Positions 56,218-64,000 of a stretch of 64,000 bases of DNA are shown here, one piece after another. The first letter of the stretch is position 1. The number at the start of each line of letters is the position of its first letter. Source of the DNA: Acidobacteriota bacterium (GTDB lineage Bacteria; Acidobacteriota; UBA6911; JACQSX01); the NCBI GenBank assembly GCA_016211105.1, contig JACQSX010000033.1, positions 1-64,000 of the forward strand, read 5' to 3'. The notes beneath the pieces were generated by a model. It was not told the DNA's origin. It made no database searches and was given only the letters and a program-made list of their open reading frames with translations. A program made the translations under genes and the position numbers.

Positions 56218-56625
56218 ATGACTTCTACCAGGAAAATCCGGGTGCTGATTGCGAAACCTGGCTTGGATGGGCATGACCGTGGCGCCAAGGTCATCGCACG
56301 CTCCCTGCGAGACGCAGGAATGGAGGTAATTTACACCGGCCTGCGACAAACGCCCGAGAAGATTGTGTTTGCCGCGCTGCAGGAAGATGTCGACGCCATT
56401 GGCCTTTCGGTTCTTTCCGGAGCCCACATGCGCTTGTTTGGCCGGGTCCTCGAACTGATGAAACAGCATCAACTGGAAGATATACTGCTTTTCGGCGGCG
56501 GTATCATCCCCACCGAGGACGTAGCGCGACTCAAACAAATGGGCGTGGCCCAGATATTTCTTCCCGGCACCACGACCGAAGAAGTAATTGAGTTCCTCCA
56601 AAAAAGCATCAAACCCAAAGCATGA
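56218..56625 (+). CDS. B12-binding small subunit of the acyl-CoA mutase
   Basis: A 135-residue cobalamin-binding protein. The DxHxxG motif with the lower-axial His is in [16 protein letters not shown], followed by [10 protein letters not shown] and the phosphate-loop-like LFGGGIIP; this is the full B12-binding domain fold of mutases. It forms one enzyme with the large subunit upstream on the same strand. No meaB/argK chaperone or epimerase gene is adjacent. ATG 56218 begins [14 protein letters not shown], typical for the family. Confidence 0.93.
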   Translation: MTSTRKIRVLIAKPGLDGHDRGAKVIARSLRDAGMEVIYTGLRQTPEKIVFAALQEDVDAIGLSVLSGAHMRLFGRVLELMKQHQLEDILLFGGGIIPTEDVARLKQMGVAQIFLPGTTTEEVIEFLQKSIKPKA

Positions 56626-57348
56626 ATGCATATCGTTTGGTCGATGAGCAATGAAGAGCTGACAGAACTGGCCCTTCAGATCTATGTGGATCAACAAAGG
56701 AGAAAACCAGCCCTTCCGCTGGAGGCTCAATTTTACCCCTACGCCAATCTGAACCACACGGTGCGTCTGCGCTGCGGAAAGATTTTTTTCCGCATCAGCG
56801 ATGTCATGCAGGATGCCCCCCGATGGGCGCTTCGCGCCATCATCGCAATCCTGCTGCTGAAGCTAAATCACAGAAAAATTACTCCCGAGTTGCAAGCCAC
56901 ATACCGCTCCTATGCGGGGAGCCAGGAAGTGCGTCACAGGATTCACCAGATCCGCCGTCAGCGGGCGCAAAAGCTCTTGAGCCTCAACAACGGAAAATAC
57001 TTCGATTTGCGGACAACCTTTGACCGCCTAAACCGCCAGTACTTTCAGAGCTCGCTCCGAGTCTCGCTACTCACGTGGAGCGCCCGGAAAACCAGGCGCA
57101 CCCTGGGGCATTATGACCACTTCCATGACGCGATTGTCATCTCTCGCAGCCTAGACACGGAATGGGTTCCACTCTTGTTATTTGAATTCATCCTCTTCCA
57201 CGAGATGCTCCACGCTTACAGCGGGGAGCGGTACCACAATGGGAAAAGGTATGCGCACCATCGGGAGTTCCGAATCCGGGAGAAAACATTTCACCGCTAC
57301 CGTGAAGCGCAGGAGCTGATGAAGCAGTTCTCTGCCCGCATCCGATAA
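56626..57348 (+). CDS. SprT-like zinc metalloprotease-fold protein
   Basis: A 240-residue basic protein. The core has FILFHEMLHAYSGERYHNGKRYAHHREF, an HExxH zinc motif with a downstream His, as in SprT/WLM-type proteins. The family is linked to DNA-protein crosslink repair in eukaryotes (Spartan); bacterial roles are largely unknown. The region around residues 120-170 (FDLRTTFDRLNRQYFQSSL ... LGHYDHFHDAIVIS) also fits SprT. ATG 56626 follows the mutase small-subunit stop at once; ATG 56644 (MSNEEL) is an alternative. Probably part of the same transcript without functional link. Confidence 0.75.
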   Translation: MHIVWSMSNEELTELALQIYVDQQRRKPALPLEAQFYPYANLNHTVRLRCGKIFFRISDVMQDAPRWALRAIIAILLLKLNHRKITPELQATYRSYAGSQEVRHRIHQIRRQRAQKLLSLNNGKYFDLRTTFDRLNRQYFQSSLRVSLLTWSARKTRRTLGHYDHFHDAIVISRSLDTEWVPLLLFEFILFHEMLHAYSGERYHNGKRYAHHREFRIREKTFHRYREAQELMKQFSARIR

Positions 57349-57410
57349 ATCAGCCGGGCAGAGTTAAAACGTCTCTGATGAAAGACAAAAGCCTCGAGTC
57401 ACGCGTACGT

Positions 57411-57887
57411 TTAACTTTCTTCCCCCTCCAATTGCTGGGTAAGATATCTCTCGTACCCCACTTCTTTGATCACATGAAGCTGGGTTTCCAACCAGTCCAC
57501 ATGCTCTTCCTCATCCTTAAGCAGGCGCGTAAAAAGATCGCGTGAAGCATCATCCCCGGCGTCGCGGGCCACGTTAATGGCCTTGTTGTACATGGCGACG
57601 GCCTGGTGCTCCAAATCGACGTCAGCTTGAAGTTGGGTCTTGACGTTGTCACCGACCTGCAGGGTCATCAGTTCCATGGTCGGAGTGTGGTCCAGGAAAA
57701 GAATCCGCTCAATCAACTCCTCGGCATGCTTCATCTCTCCGATGGCTTGTTTTTTGATCTGGTTGCCCAATCGATGGTACCCCCAGTTGTGACACATTTC
57801 GGCGTGAAGGAAATATTGATTTACGGCTGTTAATTCCTCCTTGAGGGCCCCATTCAGGTGAGCGATCACTTTCGAATTTCCGCGCAT
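57411..57887 (-). CDS. bfr: Bacterioferritin
   Basis: A 158-residue iron-storage subunit forming a 24-mer. The diiron ligands are visible: Glu18, Glu51, His54, Glu93, Glu126 and His129, and the haem-ligating Met52 (GEMKHAEE) is present. Normal length. AGGAG precedes ATG 57887. It is monocistronic or read with the MBL-hydrolase gene upstream on the same strand (39 bases between). Confidence 0.95.
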   Translation of the reverse strand: MRGNSKVIAHLNGALKEELTAVNQYFLHAEMCHNWGYHRLGNQIKKQAIGEMKHAEELIERILFLDHTPTMELMTLQVGDNVKTQLQADVDLEHQAVAMYNKAINVARDAGDDASRDLFTRLLKDEEEHVDWLETQLHVIKEVGYERYLTQQLEGEES

Positions 57888-57926
57888 AGGTCACTCCTTT
57901 CTCAGTCGATAATCCTACTTTTTGTC

Positions 57927-58652
57927 TCAATACCACGTTCGCATACGCACTTCAATTCCCTGTTCGGATTTTAGAGCGGCGGCAAAGACCGTCAGATCAG
58001 AATTCCCGTAGTGATACGGATAAACAATCTTTGGCTTGAACGCCTTCACGCACTCCGCAGCTTCCTCGGGCGGCATGGTGTAGGGGAGGTTCATAGGAAC
58101 GAAAGCAATGTCAATGTTTCTCAAAGATTTCATTTCAGGAATGCACTCGGTATCTCCAGCGATATAGATCTGTTTTCCGCCCACAGTAAGGATATAGCCA
58201 TTACCCCTTCCCTTATCGTGATAAAACTTCCCTTGACTCGGTCCACGCACCAGGTTGTACATTGGCAGCGCCTCGATTTTGATTCCCACCAGTGTTTTGC
58301 TCTCGCCATGGTTTACAACCACGGCTTCCGTCACTGTCTTGGCGACGGCCGCAGGCGCCACGATGATCGTACCTGGCTTCTTGATATCGCGGATGCGAGC
58401 CGGATCCATATGATCCTGGTGGACATCCGTGACGAGGATGAGATCCGCCTTGGGGAGACCGGTGTAGTCTCCCTCATTCCAAGGGTCAATATGAATCGTC
58501 TTCCCTTGAAACTCCAACATTAAACTGGCGTGTTTGATAGGCGTAATTTTAAGTGGTCCGTCGGCAGTTTCGATAGCGTCGGCGGTCGCCGCCAACAGTA
58601 CTCGAAAGGCAAGGAACCATAACAAAGCTAGACTAAATGAGGTTTTCTTCAT
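57927..58652 (-). CDS. Exported metallo-beta-lactamase-fold hydrolase, UPF0173 type
   Basis: A 241-residue protein with a signal peptide (MKKTSFSLALLWFLAFRVLLA) and an MBL fold. Metal-binding motifs are TDVHQDHMD (HxHxDH in the form HxDH) and later IAGDTECIPEM with the bridging Asp and YPYHYG with the final His. The family is an RNase Z-like or YtkL-like hydrolase of unknown substrate. GGAGG precedes ATG 58652. The export signal is unusual for UPF0173 and suggests a periplasmic substrate. Confidence 0.85.
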   Translation of the reverse strand: MKKTSFSLALLWFLAFRVLLAATADAIETADGPLKITPIKHASLMLEFQGKTIHIDPWNEGDYTGLPKADLILVTDVHQDHMDPARIRDIKKPGTIIVAPAAVAKTVTEAVVVNHGESKTLVGIKIEALPMYNLVRGPSQGKFYHDKGRGNGYILTVGGKQIYIAGDTECIPEMKSLRNIDIAFVPMNLPYTMPPEEAAECVKAFKPKIVYPYHYGNSDLTVFAAALKSEQGIEVRMRTWY

Positions 58653-58776
58653 GAGCGACCTCCTTGTTTATCTTTTCAGGACACCTCTTCGGATCCCAGA
58701 ATCAACGCAAGAAAATCCAGCCTCCATTGTCCGCTTGCACCTGAGTTCCCAGCCGAAACGGATACTCTCTCATACT

Positions 58777-59850
58777 CTAATTGAAAGGCCTTAATCTTTC
58801 TACTGCTCGCAACACGTGATCCACAGAAATACTTTCAATGCAGCGGGGTGTATCAAATCGGTAGCAGCGATAACCCGGACACGGCATACAGGGAAGGTTT
58901 GCCCGCAGCACCTGGTACTCCGTTGCCCATGGATGCCAGACGCTAAAGTCAGAGGATCCCCACAGGACTACCAGCTTTTTCTTTCGCGCCGCCGCCAAAT
59001 GGGTGGGGCCACTGTCGTTACCAATATATAGACCACACCGATCAATCCAGGCAGTCAGCTCTTCCAGGGAGAGTGGTGGCAGCGTGATTATGACTCCATA
59101 CGCCATCGAGGCGAGGCGCCTCAACCTCTCTCTCTCAGATGCTCCGGCCGCAGCAACCACAGGCACTCGGTAAATTTCGCATAACCTGCGTGACAGCTCC
59201 GCGAAACGAGACAGTTCCCACTCTTTGGTAAAGAGCGTCGCGAACGGGTGCATCAGGATAAACTGACCAGGGTGAATTGCCAGGGCTTCCATTTGATCCT
59301 GTACCCGCTGTTGCGCCGGCGCAGCCAAACCGACCTCCAGCCGTATCTCCCGAGGTACCGGAATCCCCAAAAAGCGCAGCGGGGAAAGTTGATGCTCCAC
59401 AGTGTGGACGCGTTCTGTGTTCCAAAGCGTTCCCGATTTGGGAATGCGTACGTTGCATGCTGCGGCATAGCGGGCAGAGGCATAGGCTACACGGAGCGGC
59501 GCTCCCGAAAGAACCGTAAACAGGCCGGCAGTGGAACCGGAATGCATGTTGAAGACCAAATCAAAACGCTTCCGTCGAACGTACGCAATCCATCGAAATC
59601 GCTCGACCGGAGAGCAAGACCTTGGGATGGAAATCACCTCGTCCACATCAGGGTGATACCGAAAGATCGCTGCGAAAGGTTCCTCAATCAGCACTGACAG
59701 ATAGGTGGACGCACGCCACGCTTTAAACGCTTTCGGTACCGGCGTCATTAGCACCGCATCTCCCAGGGAACGCAGGCGCACCAGCAGAACCTTGCGCACC
59801 CGCTGAAGCTGCGTTTGAATCGCGAGGGGAACTTCGCAATGGAGAATCAA
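58777..59850 (-). CDS. Family 9 glycosyltransferase (heptosyltransferase-like)
   Basis: A 357-residue GT-B enzyme of lipopolysaccharide core synthesis. The N-terminal VRKVLLVRLRSLGDAVLMTPV, FDLVFNMHSGSTAGLF, and the sugar-nucleotide site YIGNDSGPTHLAAARKKKLVVLWGSSD are typical of ADP-heptose transferases. Two cysteine pairs near the end (CMPCPGYRCYRFDTPRC) resemble those of WaaC/WaaF-like family members. Four bases overlap with the upstream Trm112-like gene. The exact sugar donor cannot be read from the sequence. Confidence 0.85.
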   Translation of the reverse strand: MILHCEVPLAIQTQLQRVRKVLLVRLRSLGDAVLMTPVPKAFKAWRASTYLSVLIEEPFAAIFRYHPDVDEVISIPRSCSPVERFRWIAYVRRKRFDLVFNMHSGSTAGLFTVLSGAPLRVAYASARYAAACNVRIPKSGTLWNTERVHTVEHQLSPLRFLGIPVPREIRLEVGLAAPAQQRVQDQMEALAIHPGQFILMHPFATLFTKEWELSRFAELSRRLCEIYRVPVVAAAGASERERLRRLASMAYGVIITLPPLSLEELTAWIDRCGLYIGNDSGPTHLAAARKKKLVVLWGSSDFSVWHPWATEYQVLRANLPCMPCPGYRCYRFDTPRCIESISVDHVLRAVERLRPFN

Positions 59851-60026
59851 TCGTCAGGCTTTTCGATCCGCGCTTCATCAATAAGCATAACCGGAATGTC
59901 ATCTCGAATAGGATAAACGCGGTAACAATTTACGCATTTCAAACCTTGTCCGTCCGGGGTCAGTTTCACCTCTTGTTTGCATGCCGGACAAGCCAAAATA
60001 TCCAACAATTCTTGACTAATGGTCAT
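59847..60026 (-). CDS. Trm112-like zinc protein (UPF0434)
   Basis: A 59-residue protein with CPACK and CVNCY pairs and the family end YPIRDDIPVMLIDEA. GGAGGAG precedes ATG 60026. In eukaryotes Trm112 activates methyltransferases; the bacterial homologues are often next to lipid-A genes such as lpxK, and here the gene overlaps a heptosyltransferase gene by four bases. Function in bacteria is not established. Confidence 0.9.
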   Translation of the reverse strand: MTISQELLDILACPACKQEVKLTPDGQGLKCVNCYRVYPIRDDIPVMLIDEARIEKPDD

Positions 60027-60051
60027 CAATCTCCTCCTGCTGCCGACGGCG

Positions 60052-60609
60052 TCATTCCACCGAGAAAGAAGCCAATTTTACATACTGAGCGCCGTCTGGT
60101 TTCAAGATACTCCGATAAAGATGAAACCCGCGCACAGTCACGATCCCAGCCTCAAAGTTTTCGCACTTGATTGTAATATAGTCAATCAAGGGACCCAATC
60201 CTTTTCTACCCTTCACGCGCCCCAACGTCAGGTGCGGGCGGAATGGCCGTGCCTCGGAAATCCCCATCCAAGACAACGCAGCCTCAACGCAACGGTACAG
60301 GCCTTGAAGCGGAGTTGCCGACTCGATCCCCACCCAAAACACTTTCGGGGAATTCAGCGCAGGAAACGCTCCTACCCCACCGACGCGAAGATCAAACACA
60401 GCGGACGGCCTACACCGGCTTAGGCTCTCCTTAATCCGCATTAGCATTTCCTCATCGACCGAGCCGAGAAATTTCAGCGTGATATGAATTCCTACCGGAT
60501 CGGGAAATCGCACCGGTGCGTGAAATTGCCGCATCTCCGCTTGTAGCGTGCGCACCTTTTCTCGTATAGAATCATTAATATCAATCGCCACAAAGCAGCG
60601 GGAGAGCAT
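60052..60609 (-). CDS. thpR: RNA 2',3'-cyclic phosphodiesterase
   Basis: About 185 residues of the 2H phosphoesterase superfamily. Both HxTx motifs are present: GIHITLKFLG near residue 40 and RPHLTLGRVKG near 126. The family was described as 2'-5' RNA ligase and opens 2',3'-cyclic phosphates. The start is placed at ATG 60609 (MLSRCFVAIDI), matching the family N-terminus; ATG 60630, with AGAGGG upstream, is nearly as good. Downstream of cinA on the same strand, as often seen. Confidence 0.9.
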   Translation of the reverse strand: MLSRCFVAIDINDSIREKVRTLQAEMRQFHAPVRFPDPVGIHITLKFLGSVDEEMLMRIKESLSRCRPSAVFDLRVGGVGAFPALNSPKVFWVGIESATPLQGLYRCVEAALSWMGISEARPFRPHLTLGRVKGRKGLGPLIDYITIKCENFEAGIVTVRGFHLYRSILKPDGAQYVKLASFSVE

Positions 60610-60714
60610 ACTATTTACGACGGCGCGCATAGCCCTCTGTCCGGCCATCCAGGATAGATCCTAGCTTCAGCTTCCAATCAACTTCGAGGGACAACGATTG
60701 CAAGCTCCATAAGT

Positions 60715-62007
60715 TCAGGCTTTCGACTTTCGACCCCGAGCTTGTCTTTTGGATTGTAACACCTCCTTCCGGAGCATATTCAGGGCCGCCCGAGTACTCT
60801 GGATTCTGATCACTTCACGGTCTCCCAGGAAATGAAACCGCACCGACTGCTTTTTTTCGCCATCGCTATAACCCACAAAGACCGTTCCCACGGGTTTCGC
60901 CTCGGAACCGCCGCTTGGTCCTGCCACACCGGTGATGGAAACTCCATAATCCGATCCTACTCGCTTCCGCATGCCCTCCGCCATCGCTTCGGCTATGGGA
61001 GCGCTAACGGCTCCATATCTGTGTAATAGTTTTGGCGGCACCTCGAGCAACTGCGACTTCAAGGTATTGCTATAAGCTATGACTCCCCCCAAAAAAAATT
61101 CAGAACTGCCGGGTATCCGCGTAATCCATTCTCCCAGCATTCCCCCGGTGCAGGATTCCGCGACTGCGAGGGTGGACCTCCTCTCTTTCAGCAGGTGGGC
61201 CAGCACGACTTCCAATGTGATCTCTTCCGTGGCATAGACGCTGTCTCCCAAGACTTGGGTTATCCTGTCAGCTAATTCAGAGAGCCGAGAACTGTCGTCC
61301 TCAGCTCGAAAAAACAGTTCAATGTCCCCCGGAGCGGCCAAGATCGTGGCATGGATCTCGGGATACTGGCGGTAAATCGGAGCGACCAGCGTTTCCACAT
61401 GAGACTCAGGCAGTTCGGCGATTCGAAAATATTTGCGTGATGCCGGACGCAGGCCCAGTTGGTCCAGCAAGGGAATGAGATGCCTTTGAATCATGGGCTG
61501 CATCTCTTGCGGCGGACCTGGAAGTAGAAATATGTGCCGCCCTTCATATTTCAAATACTGCCCTGGCGCCGTCCCCTCGGTGTTTTCCAATGCTGTTGCC
61601 GTTTCCAAGATAAAGCCCTGGCGCTTGTTAATCTCATTCATCGTCCGGCCCAATCTGCGGAAGCGATCTTTGATCTGCTCAACGATTTCCGAATGGTATT
61701 TGAGCTCCAAGCTGAGCAATTCCGACACGGCATGTCGCGTCACGTCGTCTTCTGTGGGACCTAATCCTCCAGTCAGAAAAATGAAGTCAGACCGAGTCAA
61801 GGCAAGACCCAGGGCTTGTTTGATTACTCTTGAATCATCACCCACGATACTTCTTGCGATCAAAGGCACACCATAGCCATCCAGCCGTCCGGCAATGTAG
61901 ACGGAATGGGTGTCGACGCGGTTGGAAAACAGCATCTCCGAGCCGATGGCGATGACCTCAGCAACGAGCGACGCTCTATGGATCGAGCCAGGTAAGGGAG
62001 AAGTCAT
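60715..62007 (-). CDS. cinA: CinA-family protein, nicotinamide-nucleotide amidase
   Basis: A 430-residue fusion. The N-terminal half is a MoaB/MoeA-like molybdopterin-binding fold (EVIAIGSEMLFSNRVDTHS, TGGLGPTEDDVTRHAVS, LLPGPPQEM); in CinA it is a COG1058 ADP-ribose pyrophosphatase domain. The C-terminal half is PncC-type NMN amidase (VAESCTGGMLGEWITRIPGSS, GVIAYSNTLK, SITGVAGPSGGSEAKPVGTVF) for pyridine-nucleotide recycling. Normal length. The start at ATG 62007 lacks a good ribosome-binding site but directly precedes the fold. Confidence 0.95.
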   Translation of the reverse strand: MTSPLPGSIHRASLVAEVIAIGSEMLFSNRVDTHSVYIAGRLDGYGVPLIARSIVGDDSRVIKQALGLALTRSDFIFLTGGLGPTEDDVTRHAVSELLSLELKYHSEIVEQIKDRFRRLGRTMNEINKRQGFILETATALENTEGTAPGQYLKYEGRHIFLLPGPPQEMQPMIQRHLIPLLDQLGLRPASRKYFRIAELPESHVETLVAPIYRQYPEIHATILAAPGDIELFFRAEDDSSRLSELADRITQVLGDSVYATEEITLEVVLAHLLKERRSTLAVAESCTGGMLGEWITRIPGSSEFFLGGVIAYSNTLKSQLLEVPPKLLHRYGAVSAPIAEAMAEGMRKRVGSDYGVSITGVAGPSGGSEAKPVGTVFVGYSDGEKKQSVRFHFLGDREVIRIQSTRAALNMLRKEVLQSKRQARGRKSKA

Positions 62008-62177
62008 GATTGAATCGTCAAATCACAAATTCCGCAGCGCTGATGCTCACAACTTCCATGCTTGCAAGACTAGTCTGACTTGCTTACGTAAATCAAGCGA
62101 GTCGGTTCGTAGAACCTTCACTTCTCGATACCGGAACAGCAGGCGAAGTCTTCTGCACGCTGCACCATGGTTGGTTC

Positions 62178-62702
62178 TCACCCCTGTATGGCCCTTACAA
62201 CAGCGCCAATTACATGGTACGCGATCAGAGAATAGGCGCCCGCGATAACATCATCCGACATCACTCCCCATCCAGCAGGCAAGCGCTCAGCCCGCTTGCA
62301 AGGCGCAAACTTGCAGATGTCGAAGAAACGAAACAATACAAAGGACGCAAGGATGCTCCAAAACGTACGCGCAACCAGAGCAGTCACCATGAACTGACCT
62401 GTAATCTCGTCAATAATTACTACCGGAGGGTCCTTGATTCCAAGGAAACGGCACAGCCTCCCTGAAGTTGCCAGTCCTAGCCAAAACAGAACGACAAGGC
62501 TAGCAACGTAACCGAGCCAAAAAGAGAAGCCTGCGAGGAATTGCACCGGATAAGCAAGCAACACTCCCCACAAGGACCCGATGGTTCCAGGCGCGAGGGG
62601 AAAGAGTCCTACTCCGAATCCACTCGCAATCCAGAACCATAGTCTATTTTTTGGGATCTTGTTTCTGGGAGAGTTCTTCATCTGCCGATCGATACTCGCC
62701 AT
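62178..62702 (-). CDS. pgpA: Phosphatidylglycerophosphatase A
   Basis: A 174-residue membrane enzyme dephosphorylating phosphatidylglycerol phosphate. The family motif is KDPPVVIIDEITGQ, with the catalytic acidic residues; PAGWGVMSDDVIAGAYS is the second conserved block. Four membrane segments. The start is ATG 62702 or 62681, both within the end of the yacG frame, so the genes overlap by about 38-59 bases. Confidence 0.93.
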   Translation of the reverse strand: MASIDRQMKNSPRNKIPKNRLWFWIASGFGVGLFPLAPGTIGSLWGVLLAYPVQFLAGFSFWLGYVASLVVLFWLGLATSGRLCRFLGIKDPPVVIIDEITGQFMVTALVARTFWSILASFVLFRFFDICKFAPCKRAERLPAGWGVMSDDVIAGAYSLIAYHVIGAVVRAIQG

Positions 62703-62832
62703 CTTTTCCCGGCACTACATAATCCCCCGAAAGCCATTTATCAAGATCTATCAGTTGGCAACGTTCACTGCAGAAAGGAAAGAAGGGATTATTCTCTTTG
62801 GAAATCTCCTTACCACAGTAAGCGCAACGCAT
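62644..62832 (-). CDS. yacG: Zinc-ribbon protein YacG-like (DNA gyrase inhibitor family)
   Basis: A 62-residue protein with MRCAYCGKEISKENNPFFPFCSERCQLIDLDKWLSGDYVVPG, the C-x2-C ... C-x3-C zinc site of the DUF329/YacG family. The E. coli member inhibits DNA gyrase. ATG 62832 is chosen to start right at the zinc ribbon; the frame is open to 62916 but those residues have no family character. Overlaps pgpA downstream and follows rimO. Confidence 0.9.
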   Translation of the reverse strand: MRCAYCGKEISKENNPFFPFCSERCQLIDLDKWLSGDYVVPGKDGEYRSADEELSQKQDPKK

Positions 62833-62912
62833 CGGCGACGTCGATATCTCTATTGTCGAATTTCGTATCACCACGATTCCATCATGTGAAAATCGACATT
62901 CTCCCACAGTCC

Positions 62913-64000
62913 TCATCCAACGATCCTGCCGACGAGATCGTAGGGATGAGCATCGTTGATTTCAAGCGTCACAAATTCACCGGCCCGAAAAGCATTCTCG
63001 GGCCCGTCATTAATCAAAATATGTCCATCGATATCCGGGGCTTGTCCTTGCATACGGGCTTGCCACAACAACTCAGTCTCAACGCTTGGCCCGTCGACAA
63101 TCGCCCGTACCCGCTTCCCTATCCACCGATGATTTTTCTGAAGCGAGATCTTCTGTTGCAGACGCATCAAACGGTCGCGCCGTTTTCGCGCCACACCCCG
63201 CGGCACTTTTTCGCCGAGATGAAAAGCCGCACTGGCATCTTCATCCGAGTAGAGAAACACACCCAGCCGATCCAGCTGTGCTTGCTTCACAAACTGAATC
63301 AGCATTTCAAAATCCTCTTCCGTTTCTCCGGGAAACCCAACAATCATTGTGCTGCGCAAAGTCACATCTGACACACAGCGGCGGACTTTTTCAACAAGGC
63401 GCAGCAAAAATTCCGCATTTCCACCCCGCTTCATCAGCTTTAGGATCTTTGCGCTCGCATGCTGAAACGGGATATCAAAGTATTTGCAGACCTTTCCCAG
63501 TCGTGCCACGGCCTCCAGCAGCTCGTCTGTCGTGCTGTGCGGATAACAGTAGAGAAGCCGAATCCACTCTATGCCATCGACGTCGTTCAACTGGCGGAGC
63601 AGGGCGGACAAAGTAGCGCGTGGTTCCAGGTCATGTCCATACAGGGTCGTGTCCTGAGCAATCAGGTTAATCTCCTTCACTCCCTGCCGGGCCATCTGGT
63701 TCGCTTCGCTCACTACTGAACTTGGCCTGCGGCTGCGGAACTTCCCTTTCAACTGCGGGATAACACAAAACGTGCATCCGTGGTCACACCCTTCAGCCAC
63801 TTTCAAATAAGTAAAATGCCTGCCGGTTGTAAGAACTCGCGGAGTTGTCTCATCGTAGAGAAAAGGGGATTCCTCCGCAAATAGCCCGTCGGAGGCTTGA
63901 CTGCACAGCGCTACAATCTGAGGAACCTGGTTGGGCCCGATGACTGCATCCACCTGAGGTATCTCTTTGAGAATTTCATCGCGGAATCGTTCTACCAAGC
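62913..64000 (-). CDS. rimO: Ribosomal protein S12 methylthiotransferase RimO, partial
   Basis: The C-terminal 362 codons; the N-terminus lies beyond the window edge (full length is about 440). It is a radical-SAM enzyme that methylthiolates Asp of ribosomal protein S12. The radical-SAM cluster motif is CDHGCTFC, preceded by HFTYLKVAEG; FQHASAKILKLMKRGG, STMIVGFPGETEEDF and a C-terminal TRAM domain (RVRAIVDGPS ... GHILINDG) follow. HASAKILKLMKR and FYSDED-like FLYSDEDASAA favour RimO over MiaB. The UPF0004 N-terminal cluster is mostly outside. Confidence 0.93.
   Translation of the reverse strand, partial: LVERFRDEILKEIPQVDAVIGPNQVPQIVALCSQASDGLFAEESPFLYDETTPRVLTTGRHFTYLKVAEGCDHGCTFCVIPQLKGKFRSRRPSSVVSEANQMARQGVKEINLIAQDTTLYGHDLEPRATLSALLRQLNDVDGIEWIRLLYCYPHSTTDELLEAVARLGKVCKYFDIPFQHASAKILKLMKRGGNAEFLLRLVEKVRRCVSDVTLRSTMIVGFPGETEEDFEMLIQFVKQAQLDRLGVFLYSDEDASAAFHLGEKVPRGVARKRRDRLMRLQQKISLQKNHRWIGKRVRAIVDGPSVETELLWQARMQGQAPDIDGHILINDGPENAFRAGEFVTLEINDAHPYDLVGRIVG

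Noticed and set aside
1-64000. Search by eye for tRNA, rRNA, CRISPR arrays, insertion sequences, prophage and replication origin
   Set aside because: No cloverleaf with a convincing TPsiC arm, no regularly spaced repeats, no transposase or integrase and no DnaA-box cluster was found.

Overview
The window looks like a chromosomal stretch of a free-living, Gram-negative, heterotrophic bacterium, most likely an Acidobacteriota. The support is indirect: an S46 dipeptidyl-peptidase beside M20 and M28 peptidases, an RNase E/G with a large insertion in its S1 domain, lipid-A/heptose-type glycosyltransferases, a full GlnD-GlnB-GlnA-GlnE cascade and several small conserved proteins of the type common in that phylum. 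There is no rRNA, tRNA, CRISPR array, insertion sequence or phage gene that I can see.

Layout. 1-1400 is a gene graveyard: the end of a SNF2/DISARM-like helicase with an in-frame stop, joined to the C-terminal half of an NDP-hexose 2,3-dehydratase, then the first 72 codons of a family-2 glycosyltransferase. 1.6-7.3 kb holds a polytopic membrane protein, an M23 cell-wall peptidase with a clear promoter, and RNase E/G. 7.3-12.9 kb is a minus-strand peptidase group (S46, M20, M28). 13-14.6 kb is citramalate synthase. 14.8-24.8 kb is the nitrogen-control cluster: a NifA-like sigma-54 activator, glnD, glnB, glnA and glnE. 24.8-30.9 kb is a minus-strand aspartate-family operon (hom, thrC, thrB, lysC, methyltransferase) behind a leader that looks like a transcription attenuator. 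30.9-38.1 kb is gltB-gltD-LysR. 38.5-45.6 kb has gap, a TMTC-like TPR membrane protein and a peptide-type ABC importer without ATPases. 45.7-51.1 kb is a mix of lexA with two small partner genes, a tiny secreted peptide, two membrane proteins, an XRE regulator, a lone receiver protein and a double-PDZ protein. 51.2-54.1 kb has a parvulin and an ECF sigma/anti-sigma/helical-repeat operon. 54.4-57.3 kb encodes a two-subunit B12 acyl-CoA mutase and a SprT-like protein. 57.4-64 kb is a minus-strand run: bacterioferritin, MBL hydrolase, heptosyltransferase, Trm112-like, thpR, cinA, pgpA, yacG, rimO.

How the genes work together. GlnD senses glutamine and uridylylates GlnB; GlnB and GlnE control glutamine synthetase (GlnA); GltBD completes the GS-GOGAT cycle. 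Four copies of a CTACAA-N2-TTGTAG-type palindrome, in two pairs spaced 30-31 bp, flank the sigma-54 activator gene, and a sigma-54-like promoter lies between the second pair and glnD, suggesting that this activator drives the cluster. The thr operon makes threonine and homoserine from aspartyl phosphate and appears to be gated by a conditional terminator.

The observations I would check first are the activator/operator/promoter arrangement at 14.7-16.5 kb and the thr leader at 30.68-30.89 kb.
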